This document shows, piece by piece, positions 16,342 to 24,905 of a stretch of 64,000 bases of DNA. The position numbers and the translations under genes are program-made. The stretch covers positions 124,001-188,000 of the forward strand of contig CAYXAA010000002.1 of the NCBI GenBank assembly GCA_964462985.1, read 5' to 3'. The stretch is from CAYXAA01 sp964462985 (GTDB lineage Bacteria > Pseudomonadota > Alphaproteobacteria > Rhizobiales > Stappiaceae). Within the stretch, counting starts at the first letter, position 1. Each line of letters starts with the position of its first letter. The notes under the pieces are model-generated. The model was not told where the DNA came from, did no database searches, and worked only from the letters and a program-made list of their open reading frames with translations.

Positions 16342-17517
16342 TTGAAAATCACCGCCATCGAGACGGTCGTCGTCAATGCAGTCCTCCGTAACTGGATCTT
16401 CGTAAAGGTCCTGACGGATCAGCCTGGCCTCTATGGCTGGGGCGAGGCGACGCTCGAGTGGAAAACGCGCGCCGTCACCGCCACCATTGAAGATCTTGCC
16501 CCCTTCGTCATCGGCGAGGATCCGCAGCGCATCGAACATATCGTGCGGCGCATGACGCATTTCAGCTTCTGGCCGCTCGGTGTCATCGGGCTGACGGCTG
16601 TTTCCGGCATCGAGCAGGCGCTGTGGGACATCAAGGGCAAATCCCTAGGCGTTCCCGTCTGGCAGCTGCTCGGAGGGCGCGTTCGCGACCACGTTCGCGT
16701 CTATACCCATCTCCATCGCGCCAAGGCCGATGCCCACGTCGCCACCGCCGATATCAGCGCTTTCTGCGATGCCGTGCAGGAGACGGTCGAGCTGGGTTAT
16801 GACGCCATCAAGCTCGGCTTCGTGCCCTATACCGGCTATGATGCCCCTCTCCCGGCGCTGCGCCACGTCGAAAAACTCGCAGCAGCGGTGCGTGAAAGGG
16901 TCGGCGATAATGTGGACATCATGACCGACTTTCACGGACGGCCGGATTCTATTGATGCCGCAAAGGCCTATATTGACGCGATCGCACCGATCAGGCCGCT
17001 TTTCATCGAAGAACCGATCCAGCCAGGCGACGCACCCGCGATCGCCGATCTTGCCCGCCGCGTCGACTGCCCCCTCGCCACCGGCGAACGGCTGTTCACA
17101 CCGCGAGAATTTGCCGAACTCGCTGAGCACCGGGCCGTGGCCTATGTCCAGCCCGACTTGGCACACTGCGGCGGCTTTTCAGGCGGGCGCCGGATCGCCG
17201 CCATCGCCGAGGCGGCCCACATGGGGATTGCGCCGCACAACCCGATGGGTCCGGTCGCTGGCGCAGTGGCGCTCCACTTCGACGTCGCCACGCCGAATTT
17301 CGTCATTCAGGAGGAGGCCGTTGGCATCGTGCCGTGGTTTGAAGAGATCTGCTCCGACTTCCCTCTGCGACTGACCGACGGGGCCTGGGCCATCTCGGAA
17401 GCGCCGGGCCTTGGCATAGACATTGACGAGACGGCGGCCGCACGACATCCTTTTAAGCCCGAGGTCATCCCGGCCATAGATGCCATCCTCCCGGATGGGC
17501 GCATCGCGAACTGGTGA
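16342..17517 (+). CDS. Enolase-superfamily dehydratase, D-galactonate dehydratase type
   Basis: A 391-residue mandelate racemase/muconate lactonizing enzyme superfamily member closest in motif to DgoD. Metal ligands are Asp196 (in DFHGR), a Glu of the IEEP motif near 223-224, and Glu249 (in ATGERL). Acid-base candidates are His198 and His299 (APHNPMGPVA). This DxH...E...GER...PHNP pattern is that of galactonate dehydratases. The start is a TTG with GAGG five bases upstream; no ATG or GTG fits. It ends the GntR/TRAP module and would dehydrate the imported aldonic acid to a 2-keto-3-deoxy acid. The exact sugar acid is inferred. Confidence 0.85.
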   Translation: MKITAIETVVVNAVLRNWIFVKVLTDQPGLYGWGEATLEWKTRAVTATIEDLAPFVIGEDPQRIEHIVRRMTHFSFWPLGVIGLTAVSGIEQALWDIKGKSLGVPVWQLLGGRVRDHVRVYTHLHRAKADAHVATADISAFCDAVQETVELGYDAIKLGFVPYTGYDAPLPALRHVEKLAAAVRERVGDNVDIMTDFHGRPDSIDAAKAYIDAIAPIRPLFIEEPIQPGDAPAIADLARRVDCPLATGERLFTPREFAELAEHRAVAYVQPDLAHCGGFSGGRRIAAIAEAAHMGIAPHNPMGPVAGAVALHFDVATPNFVIQEEAVGIVPWFEEICSDFPLRLTDGAWAISEAPGLGIDIDETAAARHPFKPEVIPAIDAILPDGRIANW

Positions 17518-17825
17518 CACCGACTCCAGACGCAGCCAGATGGCCTTTTAGAGAGCCTCCTTCGCCCGCCGTGGCGGCCGGTGCCGCGGAGTTCGCCGTT
17601 TACAGCGCGATCTTCATTGGCCCGCGATGCGCTTCGAAATCATCGCGGACCCAGATGAAGGGCGTCGTCGACCAGACAGGCGGCCTCTGATTCCACGAGA
17701 GCTGGCGGCAGGATCGGCAGCGTCATTACCTCTACCGGCGAACACCCGTCAGGATGGACAGCAGGCCCCGGCGCAGTGCTGCTCTCATCGTCAGCACTGG
17801 GGCTCTTTGGCACTTCCGACCAGGA
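17518..17825. other. Intergenic, nothing recognised
   Basis: About 300 bases after the dehydratase gene. Short GC-rich complementary stretches occur near 17560-17600 but no clear terminator with a T-tract. No coding frame is supported. Confidence 0.4.
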
Positions 17826-18248
17826 ATGGCTGACCGCAGTGGACAGTATGATCTGATCGATGAGCGGCCGTTATGCATCTACGGCCGACAAAGAGGTGAA
17901 GACCAATGTCCCTCAAATCTGGAGAATTTCAAGCAAGCGATACAGGCGGCTGTCGACTTTGCGGAAAGATTCGGCCCGCAGTTGATGGTGCAGACTTTCA
18001 TTGACGCGGCACGCATGTTGGCCGTGAGGTATCAGCTTTATCGCGATTCCAACGTCATTCTGGAGCACTGGCGGTTAGCCGATCCCCATATCGCCGAGGT
18101 GATGAAGCACTGCGCCGTCATCGACATTCAGATCTATGGCGAACCAAACAGCACGGTCATGGATCGCATGCGCGAGATGCTTGAGGACGGTTGCGCCACC
18201 CAAGTGCCGCGACTTTCAGGATTCGTTCGCCTGACATCTTCCGACTGA
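17826..18248 (+). CDS. Hypothetical protein, possibly frameshifted
   Basis: I do not recognise this 140-residue product. The C-terminal 110 residues look like a real, mostly helical protein: FKQAIQAAVDFAERFGPQLM, VQTFIDAARMLAVRYQLYRD, then DPHIAEVMKHCAVIDIQIYG and DRMREMLEDGCATQVPRL. The first 35 residues do not look coding. A strong ribosome site (AGAGGTGA) precedes an ATG at 17906 in another frame, which reads MSLKSGEF and then stops after 32 codons. The genuine start may be 17906 with a one- or two-base shift just after it, so this could be a pseudogene or a sequencing slip. It is convergent with the DUF1176 gene. Confidence 0.4.
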   Translation: MADRSGQYDLIDERPLCIYGRQRGEDQCPSNLENFKQAIQAAVDFAERFGPQLMVQTFIDAARMLAVRYQLYRDSNVILEHWRLADPHIAEVMKHCAVIDIQIYGEPNSTVMDRMREMLEDGCATQVPRLSGFVRLTSSD

Positions 18249-18262
18249 ACCAAGCTCGGCGG

Positions 18263-18281
18263 GTGTGGGGCGTGGCCACAC
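18263..18281. terminator. Possible bidirectional terminator hairpin
   Basis: GTGTGG and CCACAC form a 6-bp stem with a 7-base loop in the 42-base gap between two convergent genes. There is no T-tract, so the call rests on position and symmetry only. Confidence 0.3.
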
Positions 18282-18290
18282 ACGCGACAA

Positions 18291-19289
18291 TCAGGGCACT
18301 CCGCTGAAGTCTACAACGATTTCCTGATTGTATTCTTCGTCATAGGTCGGATCGACAGCATAGCGAACGAGGCGGAACTGGCCGTGTTCGAACGACCAGA
18401 GGGCTGAAGACGAAGCATCTCCGATGCCGCGCCATTTCGTGAATTCCTCGATCGTCTGTGTCGCAGGATCAAAGCGCGAATTGACAAGCTCCGGCCGGGT
18501 GATGAAGCCCGTAACGGTGACTGACTCAAGCTTGTCGTTGCCCTTTTCGATATAGCGAATGTCGAGATCCGGCTCTGCGAAATACAGCAGCGTGGCCTCC
18601 CCCTCGTCATCGACGAGAACATAGACGTGGCTCTCGTTGTATGCGCCGCGATAGCACAGGAAGCGAAACAATCGCGCGGTCCGCTCTGGAGCCGCGTCAT
18701 CCTCGTACGCGCGGCGGAAGGTGAGATCGTAGCTTTCCGGTGCGTCCGCATCCGGACCGGCGGTATCACACCGCTTTAGAAACGCAGCCGCGCGCGCCTT
18801 CTCCATCACCGCATCGTGTTCCGGCGGCGCCGGACCATCGCCGCAACGCCGCGGTAACGCTTCCTCCAGCGGCAGATCCGAACGGCGCATGGCACCGCGC
18901 TCGATCGCAAGCGGAGTATATTTGCGGCCTGGGTCGGGCAGACGCAGCGTGTAGCAGCCTGCGAACACCGTCTTCGAACCGTCACCGGACGTGGCCCGGA
19001 TCGCCACAGGCAGCTCGTAATAGGTACTGTCGGGCGCGTACTCCTCATTGGCATAACCGGTGAGCACTTCGACCATCTGAGTATCGGCATAGCCCTCGGC
19101 ATAGGTATCCAGGTCGGGTGCCGGCGGTACAGCGAAATAGCTCCACGCCCGGGCGTATTCCCGCCGGTTGATCGCGTTGTAGAGCGAGTGCACGACCGTC
19201 GCCGGGCCGGAGCGGTCGTCGATATAGTCGCCGTCCTGCGCCTGGGCAGCGGATGAGGCCATGAAGATAAGCAAGGCGATGCGCAGCAT
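18291..19289 (-). CDS. DUF1176-like exported protein
   Basis: A 332-residue secreted protein of unknown function. The signal peptide MLRIALLIFMASSAAQA ends at a clear AxA site. The C-terminal half has features I associate with DUF1176: FRFLCYRGAYNESHVYVLVDDEG, VNSRFDPATQTIEEFTKWRGIGD, then SSALWSFEHGQFRLVRYAVDPTYDEEYNQ. The N-terminal half (ATVVHSLYNAINRREYARAWSYFA) resembles domains that model growth in NTF2-like folds. The ATG chosen follows GGGGGAG. Upstream in-frame codons extend the frame but precede the signal peptide and are unlikely. No functional link to the adjacent aldehyde dehydrogenase gene is evident. Confidence 0.7.
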   Translation of the reverse strand: MLRIALLIFMASSAAQAQDGDYIDDRSGPATVVHSLYNAINRREYARAWSYFAVPPAPDLDTYAEGYADTQMVEVLTGYANEEYAPDSTYYELPVAIRATSGDGSKTVFAGCYTLRLPDPGRKYTPLAIERGAMRRSDLPLEEALPRRCGDGPAPPEHDAVMEKARAAAFLKRCDTAGPDADAPESYDLTFRRAYEDDAAPERTARLFRFLCYRGAYNESHVYVLVDDEGEATLLYFAEPDLDIRYIEKGNDKLESVTVTGFITRPELVNSRFDPATQTIEEFTKWRGIGDASSSALWSFEHGQFRLVRYAVDPTYDEEYNQEIVVDFSGVP

Positions 19290-19384
19290 GAAAGATCTCC
19301 CCCGAGGGCAGAAATTCTTTGCGCGCCCGCGGCAATCCTGCAAGTCCCGATCAACATGGCAAGGTACGAAATGTCCGACAGTGA

Positions 19385-20818
19385 TCACGACGCAGCGGGA
19401 AAACCGATCAGCGCCTTGACTTCAAGATAATCCTCGAACCCGAAGCGGCCGAACTCGCGTCCGTTGCCGGATTGCTTGTAGCCGCCGAAGGGCAACGCCC
19501 GATCGAAGGGAGCGCCGTTGTAATAGACTCGGCCCGCGCGAATACGGTTGGCAATGCGGCGGGCGCGGGCAGGATCGCGTGACTGGACAAAGCCGGCCAG
19601 GCCGAACTGTGTGTTGTTGGCAATCTGGACGGCCTGGTCCTCGGATTCGTAAAACATGATCGACAGAACGGGACCGAATATCTCCTCTCGTGCGATACGC
19701 ATTTCCGGCTTCACGTCAGCAAAGACCGTTGGGCGCGCGAAGAAGCCGCGATTGAACGCGGCCGGACGTCCCAGGCCGCCTGCGACAAGCGTTGCCCCCT
19801 CGTCGATGCCCGACTGGATCAGAGTCTGGACCTTGTCGAACTGCTGGCGGCTGACCAGCGGCCCCAGGTCGGTTTCGCTGTCCATCGGATCGCCGATCCT
19901 GACCGACTCGGCGGCAGCCTTGGCGGCTGCGATCACGGTCTTGCGCGCAGAGACTGGCACCAGCATGCGCGTCGGCGACTGGCAGTTCTGGCCGGCATTG
20001 GTATAGCAGGCCCGCAGCCCCTCCGCGGCGGCCTTGGCCATGTCGACGTCGTCGAGAATGATGTTGGCAGACTTGCCGCCGAGTTCCTGGGCGACGCGCT
20101 TGACGGTCTCGGCGGCGAGCTGCGCGACCCGGATACCGGCCCGGGTCGAGCCGGTAAACGACACCATGTCGATCTCGGGATGGGAGGCGATCGCCTCGCC
20201 AACCGGCACGCCGGCACCGTTGACCAAGTTAAATACGCCTGCCGGAACGCCTGCTTCGTCAATGACCTGCGCCAGCATCATGGCGCTCAGAGGAGCGATC
20301 TCGCTCGGCTTCAAAACGACGGTGCAACCGGTCGCGAGCGCGGGAGCAACCTTGGACGCCATCTGGTTGAGCGGCCAATTCCAAGGCGTGATCATGCCGC
20401 AGACACCGATGGGTTCGCGGCGGATTATTCCCGCGCCTTCCGGCCACTCGAACTCGAATCTCTCCAGCACCCGGATCGCTTCCTCGAAGTGAAAGAGAGC
20501 GACCGTGGCCTGCCGCTGGGTCGAGAAGGTGATCGGTGCACCCATCTCCTGGGTCATCATGTGCGCCATCTCGGGCAGTCTGCGGCGGAATCCCTCAACG
20601 ATGCGATGCAGATAACCGAGGCGCTCCTCGCGGCTGGTGTCGGCGTAGGCGGCAAAGGCTCTGCGAGCGGCGCGGGCGGCACGGTCGACGTCCTCGGTCG
20701 TCCCGAGACTGATCCTGGCGACTTCCTCTTCCGTCGCGGGATTGAAGATGCCGAGCTGTTCGCGGCCCTCCGGCTTCACCCATTGGCCGTCAATGTAGAA
20801 GCGTGTCGTATCGAGCAT
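19385..20818 (-). CDS. NAD(P)-dependent aldehyde dehydrogenase
   Basis: A 477-residue enzyme of the aldehyde dehydrogenase superfamily, normal length. The catalytic Cys is residue 279 (NAGQNCQSPTR), the general base Glu is residue 245 (QELGGKSAN), and the oxyanion Asn is residue 147 (TPWNWP). The cofactor motif is FTGST at about 221-225, and the C-terminal PFGGYKQSGNGREFG is intact. It oxidises an aldehyde to a carboxylate. The gene ends the leftward unit that starts with the Ldh-family oxidoreductase, so the two oxidoreductases may act in sequence on the compound handled by this catabolic block. Confidence 0.95.
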   Translation of the reverse strand: MLDTTRFYIDGQWVKPEGREQLGIFNPATEEEVARISLGTTEDVDRAARAARRAFAAYADTSREERLGYLHRIVEGFRRRLPEMAHMMTQEMGAPITFSTQRQATVALFHFEEAIRVLERFEFEWPEGAGIIRREPIGVCGMITPWNWPLNQMASKVAPALATGCTVVLKPSEIAPLSAMMLAQVIDEAGVPAGVFNLVNGAGVPVGEAIASHPEIDMVSFTGSTRAGIRVAQLAAETVKRVAQELGGKSANIILDDVDMAKAAAEGLRACYTNAGQNCQSPTRMLVPVSARKTVIAAAKAAAESVRIGDPMDSETDLGPLVSRQQFDKVQTLIQSGIDEGATLVAGGLGRPAAFNRGFFARPTVFADVKPEMRIAREEIFGPVLSIMFYESEDQAVQIANNTQFGLAGFVQSRDPARARRIANRIRAGRVYYNGAPFDRALPFGGYKQSGNGREFGRFGFEDYLEVKALIGFPAAS

Positions 20819-20836
20819 GCGCTCGTCCTCCGGCAG

Positions 20837-21865
20837 TCATGAGTTATCGTCGTCAGCAGCCCGCGGAATGGGTCCCCCGCCCAGTTCGCGAGACAAAGCT
20901 TCCAGACCTGCAGCCGTACCTGCCGCAAGGGTTATCACGCCGCCAGCGCGCGCACGTGCTGCGCGCTTGCGATCGCCAGGTATCGCCAGCGAGGGATCGG
21001 GTGCGGCCTTTCGGACTTCCGCAGCCAGTTCGGCGACGCGCGCGGCGTAAGGCATCGAAAGGCCGAAGCGCTCAACGTCGATTGCCAGGAACAGCCAGGA
21101 ACATTCCCATGGTGCCTGCGGGTCGCCGTGCATGGTGCCGATTTCCGAGCCCGCGGCTCCGCCCGAGAACGCACAGAGCAGGTCGACCATCAGCGCAAGT
21201 CCGAATCCTTTCGCGCCGCCGGCCGGAAGCAGCATTCCGGCGATCGCCGCGGCCGCATCTGTCGTTTCACGGCCTTCGGCATCGACCGCCCAATCGGGCG
21301 GTATCGGCTCCCCCTTCTGCGCGGCCTGACGGATCCGCCCCATCGCAGCCGCGCTCATCGCCATGTCGAAGACGATCGGCGGTTGCCCTGCACATGGGAC
21401 GGCGATCGCCAGAGGATTGTTGCCGACGGTACCTTGGCGGCCGCCCGGCACCGGCATCATCGGCCGGGTGTTGCACATGACGATGCCGGCCATGTCCGCT
21501 TCAGCGATCATGCGCGCGTAACGCCCTGCAACGCCGAAATGAGTGGCACGGCGGACGGCAACCGCCGACAGCCCATGCTCTCGAGCGTGATCGATGGCAA
21601 TCCTGGCCACTTGCTCCGCCGCGACGTGGCCGAGCGCTAGCCCGGCATCAAAGACCGAGATCGCACCGCTGCGATGAACTTCCGTGAGGTTTGCTGTTCT
21701 GCTGATCGTGCCAGCGAGGATACGGCGAATGTAGAGCGGGGCGTGTAATAACCCATGCGAGGGATTGCCTTCCAATTCCGCCTCGACCAGCGCGCTGGCA
21801 ACGATCGCAGCCGTCCTCTGCTCGACGCCGGCCAATTCAAACAGCCGCGCAACGAAGCGTTCCAT
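20837..21865 (-). CDS. Ldh family (malate/L-lactate/ureidoglycolate-type) oxidoreductase
   Basis: A 342-residue NAD(P)-dependent 2-hydroxy-acid dehydrogenase of the Ldh family, distinct from Rossmann-type lactate dehydrogenases. Motifs visible are GNPSHGLLHAPLYIRRI (catalytic-region His), RRATHFGVAGRYARMIAEADMAGIVMCNTRPMMPVPGGRQGTVGNNPLAIAVP and PAGGAKGFGLALMVDLLCAFSGG. I chose the ATG with AGGGA a few bases upstream; a TTG 14 codons earlier adds a non-family extension. It precedes the aldehyde dehydrogenase by 18 bases and is divergent from the two-subunit dehydratase. The substrate is unknown. Confidence 0.9.
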   Translation of the reverse strand: MERFVARLFELAGVEQRTAAIVASALVEAELEGNPSHGLLHAPLYIRRILAGTISRTANLTEVHRSGAISVFDAGLALGHVAAEQVARIAIDHAREHGLSAVAVRRATHFGVAGRYARMIAEADMAGIVMCNTRPMMPVPGGRQGTVGNNPLAIAVPCAGQPPIVFDMAMSAAAMGRIRQAAQKGEPIPPDWAVDAEGRETTDAAAAIAGMLLPAGGAKGFGLALMVDLLCAFSGGAAGSEIGTMHGDPQAPWECSWLFLAIDVERFGLSMPYAARVAELAAEVRKAAPDPSLAIPGDRKRAARARAGGVITLAAGTAAGLEALSRELGGGPIPRAADDDNS

Positions 21866-22070
21866 CTGTTCCCTGCCGCTCCGGACCGCTCTGCCTTGAT
21901 GCGACAATCGCCTTCTCCCACGAAAGATGCCACGGCAACGCTACAGAGCCAGCAGGGACGGCGGAATTTGAGTGAGCGATATTCCGATAGACGAAACGGT
22001 CGGGCAGTCGCTTTGCCAGCTTGCGACTTGCGGAGAGACTAAGAGGGCGGTGTCCGCTGGGGAGAAGAGC

Positions 22071-22940
22071 TTGCCCATCACCTATGACGTCATCCGCAAA
22101 ACGGCGCGCGATCTCTACGAATGGTCCCTGAAGAAGGTGCCGGACGACACGCTGGCGGCACTGGAAGCCGCGCGTGCTCGGGAAACCAGTCCAGCCGCGC
22201 AAAAGACGCTCGACTTCATGCAGGCGGCGGCGCGGGCGGCCGAGCGTGAAGACCGGCACGCCTGCTCGGACGCAGGTTTTCCAACCTATTTCGTGAAGAT
22301 CGGTACAAGGCTCAGCCTCGACGGCGACATTCGCCGTGCCTTCGTCGACGGCTTCTCCGACCTTGTCGAGACGATTCAGCCCCCGATCCTGAAATTCATC
22401 ACCCACCCGCTGACGCTCGAGCGCAGCTACCAAGGCCGGGACATGCCAATCCTGTCATTCGACGTGATTGACGGTGCCGATTACATGGAAGTCACCTGTT
22501 CGCCGAAGGCCCTTGGCTCTGGTCGCTGGGCCGATCTGAAGGTCTTCAGCTATCCGACGGTCGGCGAGATCGAGGCATATTTCATGGAATGCGTGCTGGA
22601 GGCCGGCTCTCAGCACTGTCCTCCGGTGGTGATCGGCGTCGGCATTGGTGGTTCCTTCGACCACGCCGCCAAGATGGCCAAGCGGGCGACGCTCCGCAAG
22701 ATTGGCAGCTTGCACGAAGATCCGCTGATTCGGGACATGGAAGCGCGGCTGCTCGCAGCGGTAAACAAGACGGGCTTCGGACCCATGGGCACCGGCGGTG
22801 ACACCACCGCGCTCGCAGTCCACATCGACTATGCTCACGGCCATGGCTTTGTGCCTGTTGCCGTGTGCTTCAACTGCTGGATCAACCGTCGGACGACCGT
22901 ACACATCGCCGACGACGGCACGGTGACGCGCCTTGAATAG
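22071..22940 (+). CDS. Class I fumarase/L-tartrate dehydratase-type alpha subunit
   Basis: A 289-residue protein matching the N-terminal domain of Fe-S class I fumarases and TtdA. The three cluster cysteines appear present: Cys65 in ACSDAGFP, one in QHCPPVVIGVGIGGSFDHA, and one in AVCFNCWINRR. The start is uncertain. I prefer the TTG preceded by GGGGAG because the product then begins ITYDVIRKTARDLYEW like the family. A GTG at 21972 would add 33 unrelated residues. Its end overlaps the beta-subunit start. It probably dehydrates a hydroxy-dicarboxylic acid; whether malate, tartrate or another diacid cannot be decided. Confidence 0.85.
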   Translation: MPITYDVIRKTARDLYEWSLKKVPDDTLAALEAARARETSPAAQKTLDFMQAAARAAEREDRHACSDAGFPTYFVKIGTRLSLDGDIRRAFVDGFSDLVETIQPPILKFITHPLTLERSYQGRDMPILSFDVIDGADYMEVTCSPKALGSGRWADLKVFSYPTVGEIEAYFMECVLEAGSQHCPPVVIGVGIGGSFDHAAKMAKRATLRKIGSLHEDPLIRDMEARLLAAVNKTGFGPMGTGGDTTALAVHIDYAHGHGFVPVAVCFNCWINRRTTVHIADDGTVTRLE

Positions 22941-23598
22941 TTCTGATCGCGCTGAACTGCGGCAACTCACGCTGCCGTTGACCCAGGACGAGGCGCGGAG
23001 CCTGCGTGTCGGCGACCTCGTCATGCTCGGTGGAGAAATCGTCGCCACCGCCGGATTCCCTACGCATCAGCGCATCATCGAGGCGCTGGACGGGCACCGG
23101 ACGTTGCCATTTCCGCTTACCGGCAGCGCAGTCTTTCATCTGGGCAGCTCGTGCCGGGAGGAGTGTGGGCGCTGGCTGCCCAACTATGTCAATCCCACCA
23201 CGTCCACTCGGTTTGACGCCTTCATGCCGGACATCATCCGCGGACTTGGACTGACCTCGACTGGAGGGAAAGGGGGAATGAGCGCGGCCTGCGTCCAGGC
23301 GATGAAGGAAGTCGGCTGCGTCTACTTTTCAATGCCCGGGGGCGCTTCACCACTGCTCAGCAAGGGCGTGGTGGAGCGGCTGGCGACGGGTTGGGACGAC
23401 CTAATCGAGCAGTTCCGCTTGGCGCGGTTCCGCCTCGAGCAGTTCGGCCCGGTCACGGTCGCCATCGATGCGCACGGCAACTCCATGTACCAGGCGTTGC
23501 AGAAGCAGGCCAGGGACCGGTTGCCGGACATCCTTAAGGAACTCGAGGCCGCACGGCATGCGCCGACGGATCTTGCGCCCCACATGAAGAGCGAGTGA
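22933..23598 (+). CDS. Class I fumarase/L-tartrate dehydratase-type beta subunit
   Basis: A 221-residue protein matching the C-terminal domain of class I fumarases and TtdB. It has the entry LTLPLTQDEARSLRVGDLVMLGGEIVATAGFPTHQRI, the GLTSTGGKGGM substrate loop and the KEVGCVYFSMPGGASPLL segment. The TTG start lies inside the end of the alpha gene, so the two are translationally coupled and should form one enzyme. Compared with fumarase B domains the aromatic and charged contacts differ, which suggests a substrate other than fumarate, but this is inference. Confidence 0.87.
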   Translation: MNSSDRAELRQLTLPLTQDEARSLRVGDLVMLGGEIVATAGFPTHQRIIEALDGHRTLPFPLTGSAVFHLGSSCREECGRWLPNYVNPTTSTRFDAFMPDIIRGLGLTSTGGKGGMSAACVQAMKEVGCVYFSMPGGASPLLSKGVVERLATGWDDLIEQFRLARFRLEQFGPVTVAIDAHGNSMYQALQKQARDRLPDILKELEAARHAPTDLAPHMKSE

Positions 23599-23601
23599 GC
23601 A

Positions 23602-24066
23602 ATGCCCCGCTATCTGGAAGATTTTGAGATTGGCGAAACCTGGACGAGCCGCCCCTACGAGATCACGCAGGAAGAAATCGTCACATATGCTCGACAATAT
23701 GATCCGCAGCCCATTCACACCGATCCGGAAGCGGCGGCAGGGGGTCGGTTCGGCGGGGTCATCGCCAGCGGCTGGCAAGTCGCGGCGCTGTCGATGCGGC
23801 TGTTCGTCGAGAGCGGCGGTTATGGCAATACGCCGATGATCGGGCTCGGCATCGACGAGTTGCGCTGGCGCAAGCCGGTAAGGCCCGGCGATGTTCTGAC
23901 CGTGACACGTGAGGTGGTCGGCGCCGCGCGATCGATCAGGCGCCCGCAGGTCGGCACGATCCGCACCAAGGTCACCATGACCAATCAGGACCGAGAAGTC
24001 GTTTTGACGATGATTACCCTCGGCCAAGTGCCGGCGCGACCGGCTGGTGAGAACGACGCCGACTAA
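23602..24066 (+). CDS. MaoC-like hot-dog dehydratase
   Basis: A 154-residue single-domain MaoC/R-hydratase. The catalytic hydratase motif is visible in YARQYDPQPIHTDPEAAAGGRFGGVIASGW (Asp and His in the hot-dog helix turn). The second half, ELRWRKPVRPGDVLTVTREVVGAARS, is the usual strand region. It starts three bases after the fumarase-type beta subunit, so all three plus-strand genes form one unit. Such enzymes hydrate enoyl-CoA thioesters. The pairing with an acyl-CoA ligase coded opposite supports a CoA-linked route. Confidence 0.88.
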   Translation: MPRYLEDFEIGETWTSRPYEITQEEIVTYARQYDPQPIHTDPEAAAGGRFGGVIASGWQVAALSMRLFVESGGYGNTPMIGLGIDELRWRKPVRPGDVLTVTREVVGAARSIRRPQVGTIRTKVTMTNQDREVVLTMITLGQVPARPAGENDAD

Positions 24067-24152
24067 GGACGCGGTTGCTGCCCCATTCTTCCTCGACGTT
24101 CGCAGAAGACAGCAGCGCCGGCGACGGAACAGACCTCCCTTCCGGAGCCCGG

Positions 24153-24905
24153 CTACAGATGCCGGCCTTCATCCACAGTGATGATGATTCCCGTCGAACT
24201 GGTCAGATGGGTGATCGCTGCCACGATGGCCCGGGCCACATCGTCCGCCGACGTGATCTTGCGGAGCGGCATACTAGCGGCCATTGCCTCCAACTGATCG
24301 CGGCTTCGGCCCGGAACGAAATCGGTATCGACCCCCGCTGGGGAAACCGAGAACACCCGGATCTTCGGGGCCAGCAGGCGCGCCAAACCGATGGTCAGCG
24401 TGTCCAGCCCGCCCTTGGCGGCGCAATAGGCAAGACTGCTGCCCGCGCCCTTCTGAGCGGCAAGTGACGAGACATTGACGATCGAGGCATTGCTGCCCTT
24501 CTCCAAGAGGGCGCGGAAGGCGCGCACCATCGCGAAGGGGCCGCGCAGATTGAGTCGGACAACACCATCGAAGATGTCGTTGGTCAAGCCGTCGAGATCG
24601 TTGAGCGGCACCGGAATTGTACTGCCCCCATTGTTGACAAGAGCGTCCAGCCTCCCGAAACGGGCCTCGACGTGGGCTACGGCGGCGGCGATGGAGGCTT
24701 CGTCCTCCAGAGAGATTTGCAGGCTGATGTGGCCTTCGCCTGCGAGTTCGGCAACGACCGCTTCGGCCGCATCGCGGCGGCTGTTGTAACCGACGACGAC
24801 CCTGGAGCCGAGTGCGGCGAGCCGGATCGCCGTGGCGCGGCCGATGCCACTGCTGGCGCCGGTAATCAGGGCCACCTCCGGGTGGGGCAGTCGCAGATCC
24901 TCCAT
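24153..24905 (-). CDS. Short-chain dehydrogenase/reductase
   Basis: A 250-residue classical SDR. The NAD(P) motif TGASSGIGRA is near residue 15, NNGG near 85, and the catalytic Ser...YCAAK set is in SIVNVSSLAAQKGAGSSLAYCAAKGG. The start was placed at the ATG that overlaps the ligase stop (TGATG) because it has GGAGGGG upstream and gives the right length; longer frames extend into the ligase gene. It is the last gene of a leftward operon with an acyl-CoA ligase and a MaoC protein, where it could oxidise a 3-hydroxyacyl-CoA or related alcohol. Confidence 0.9.
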   Translation of the reverse strand: MEDLRLPHPEVALITGASSGIGRATAIRLAALGSRVVVGYNSRRDAAEAVVAELAGEGHISLQISLEDEASIAAAVAHVEARFGRLDALVNNGGSTIPVPLNDLDGLTNDIFDGVVRLNLRGPFAMVRAFRALLEKGSNASIVNVSSLAAQKGAGSSLAYCAAKGGLDTLTIGLARLLAPKIRVFSVSPAGVDTDFVPGRSRDQLEAMAASMPLRKITSADDVARAIVAAITHLTSSTGIIITVDEGRHL

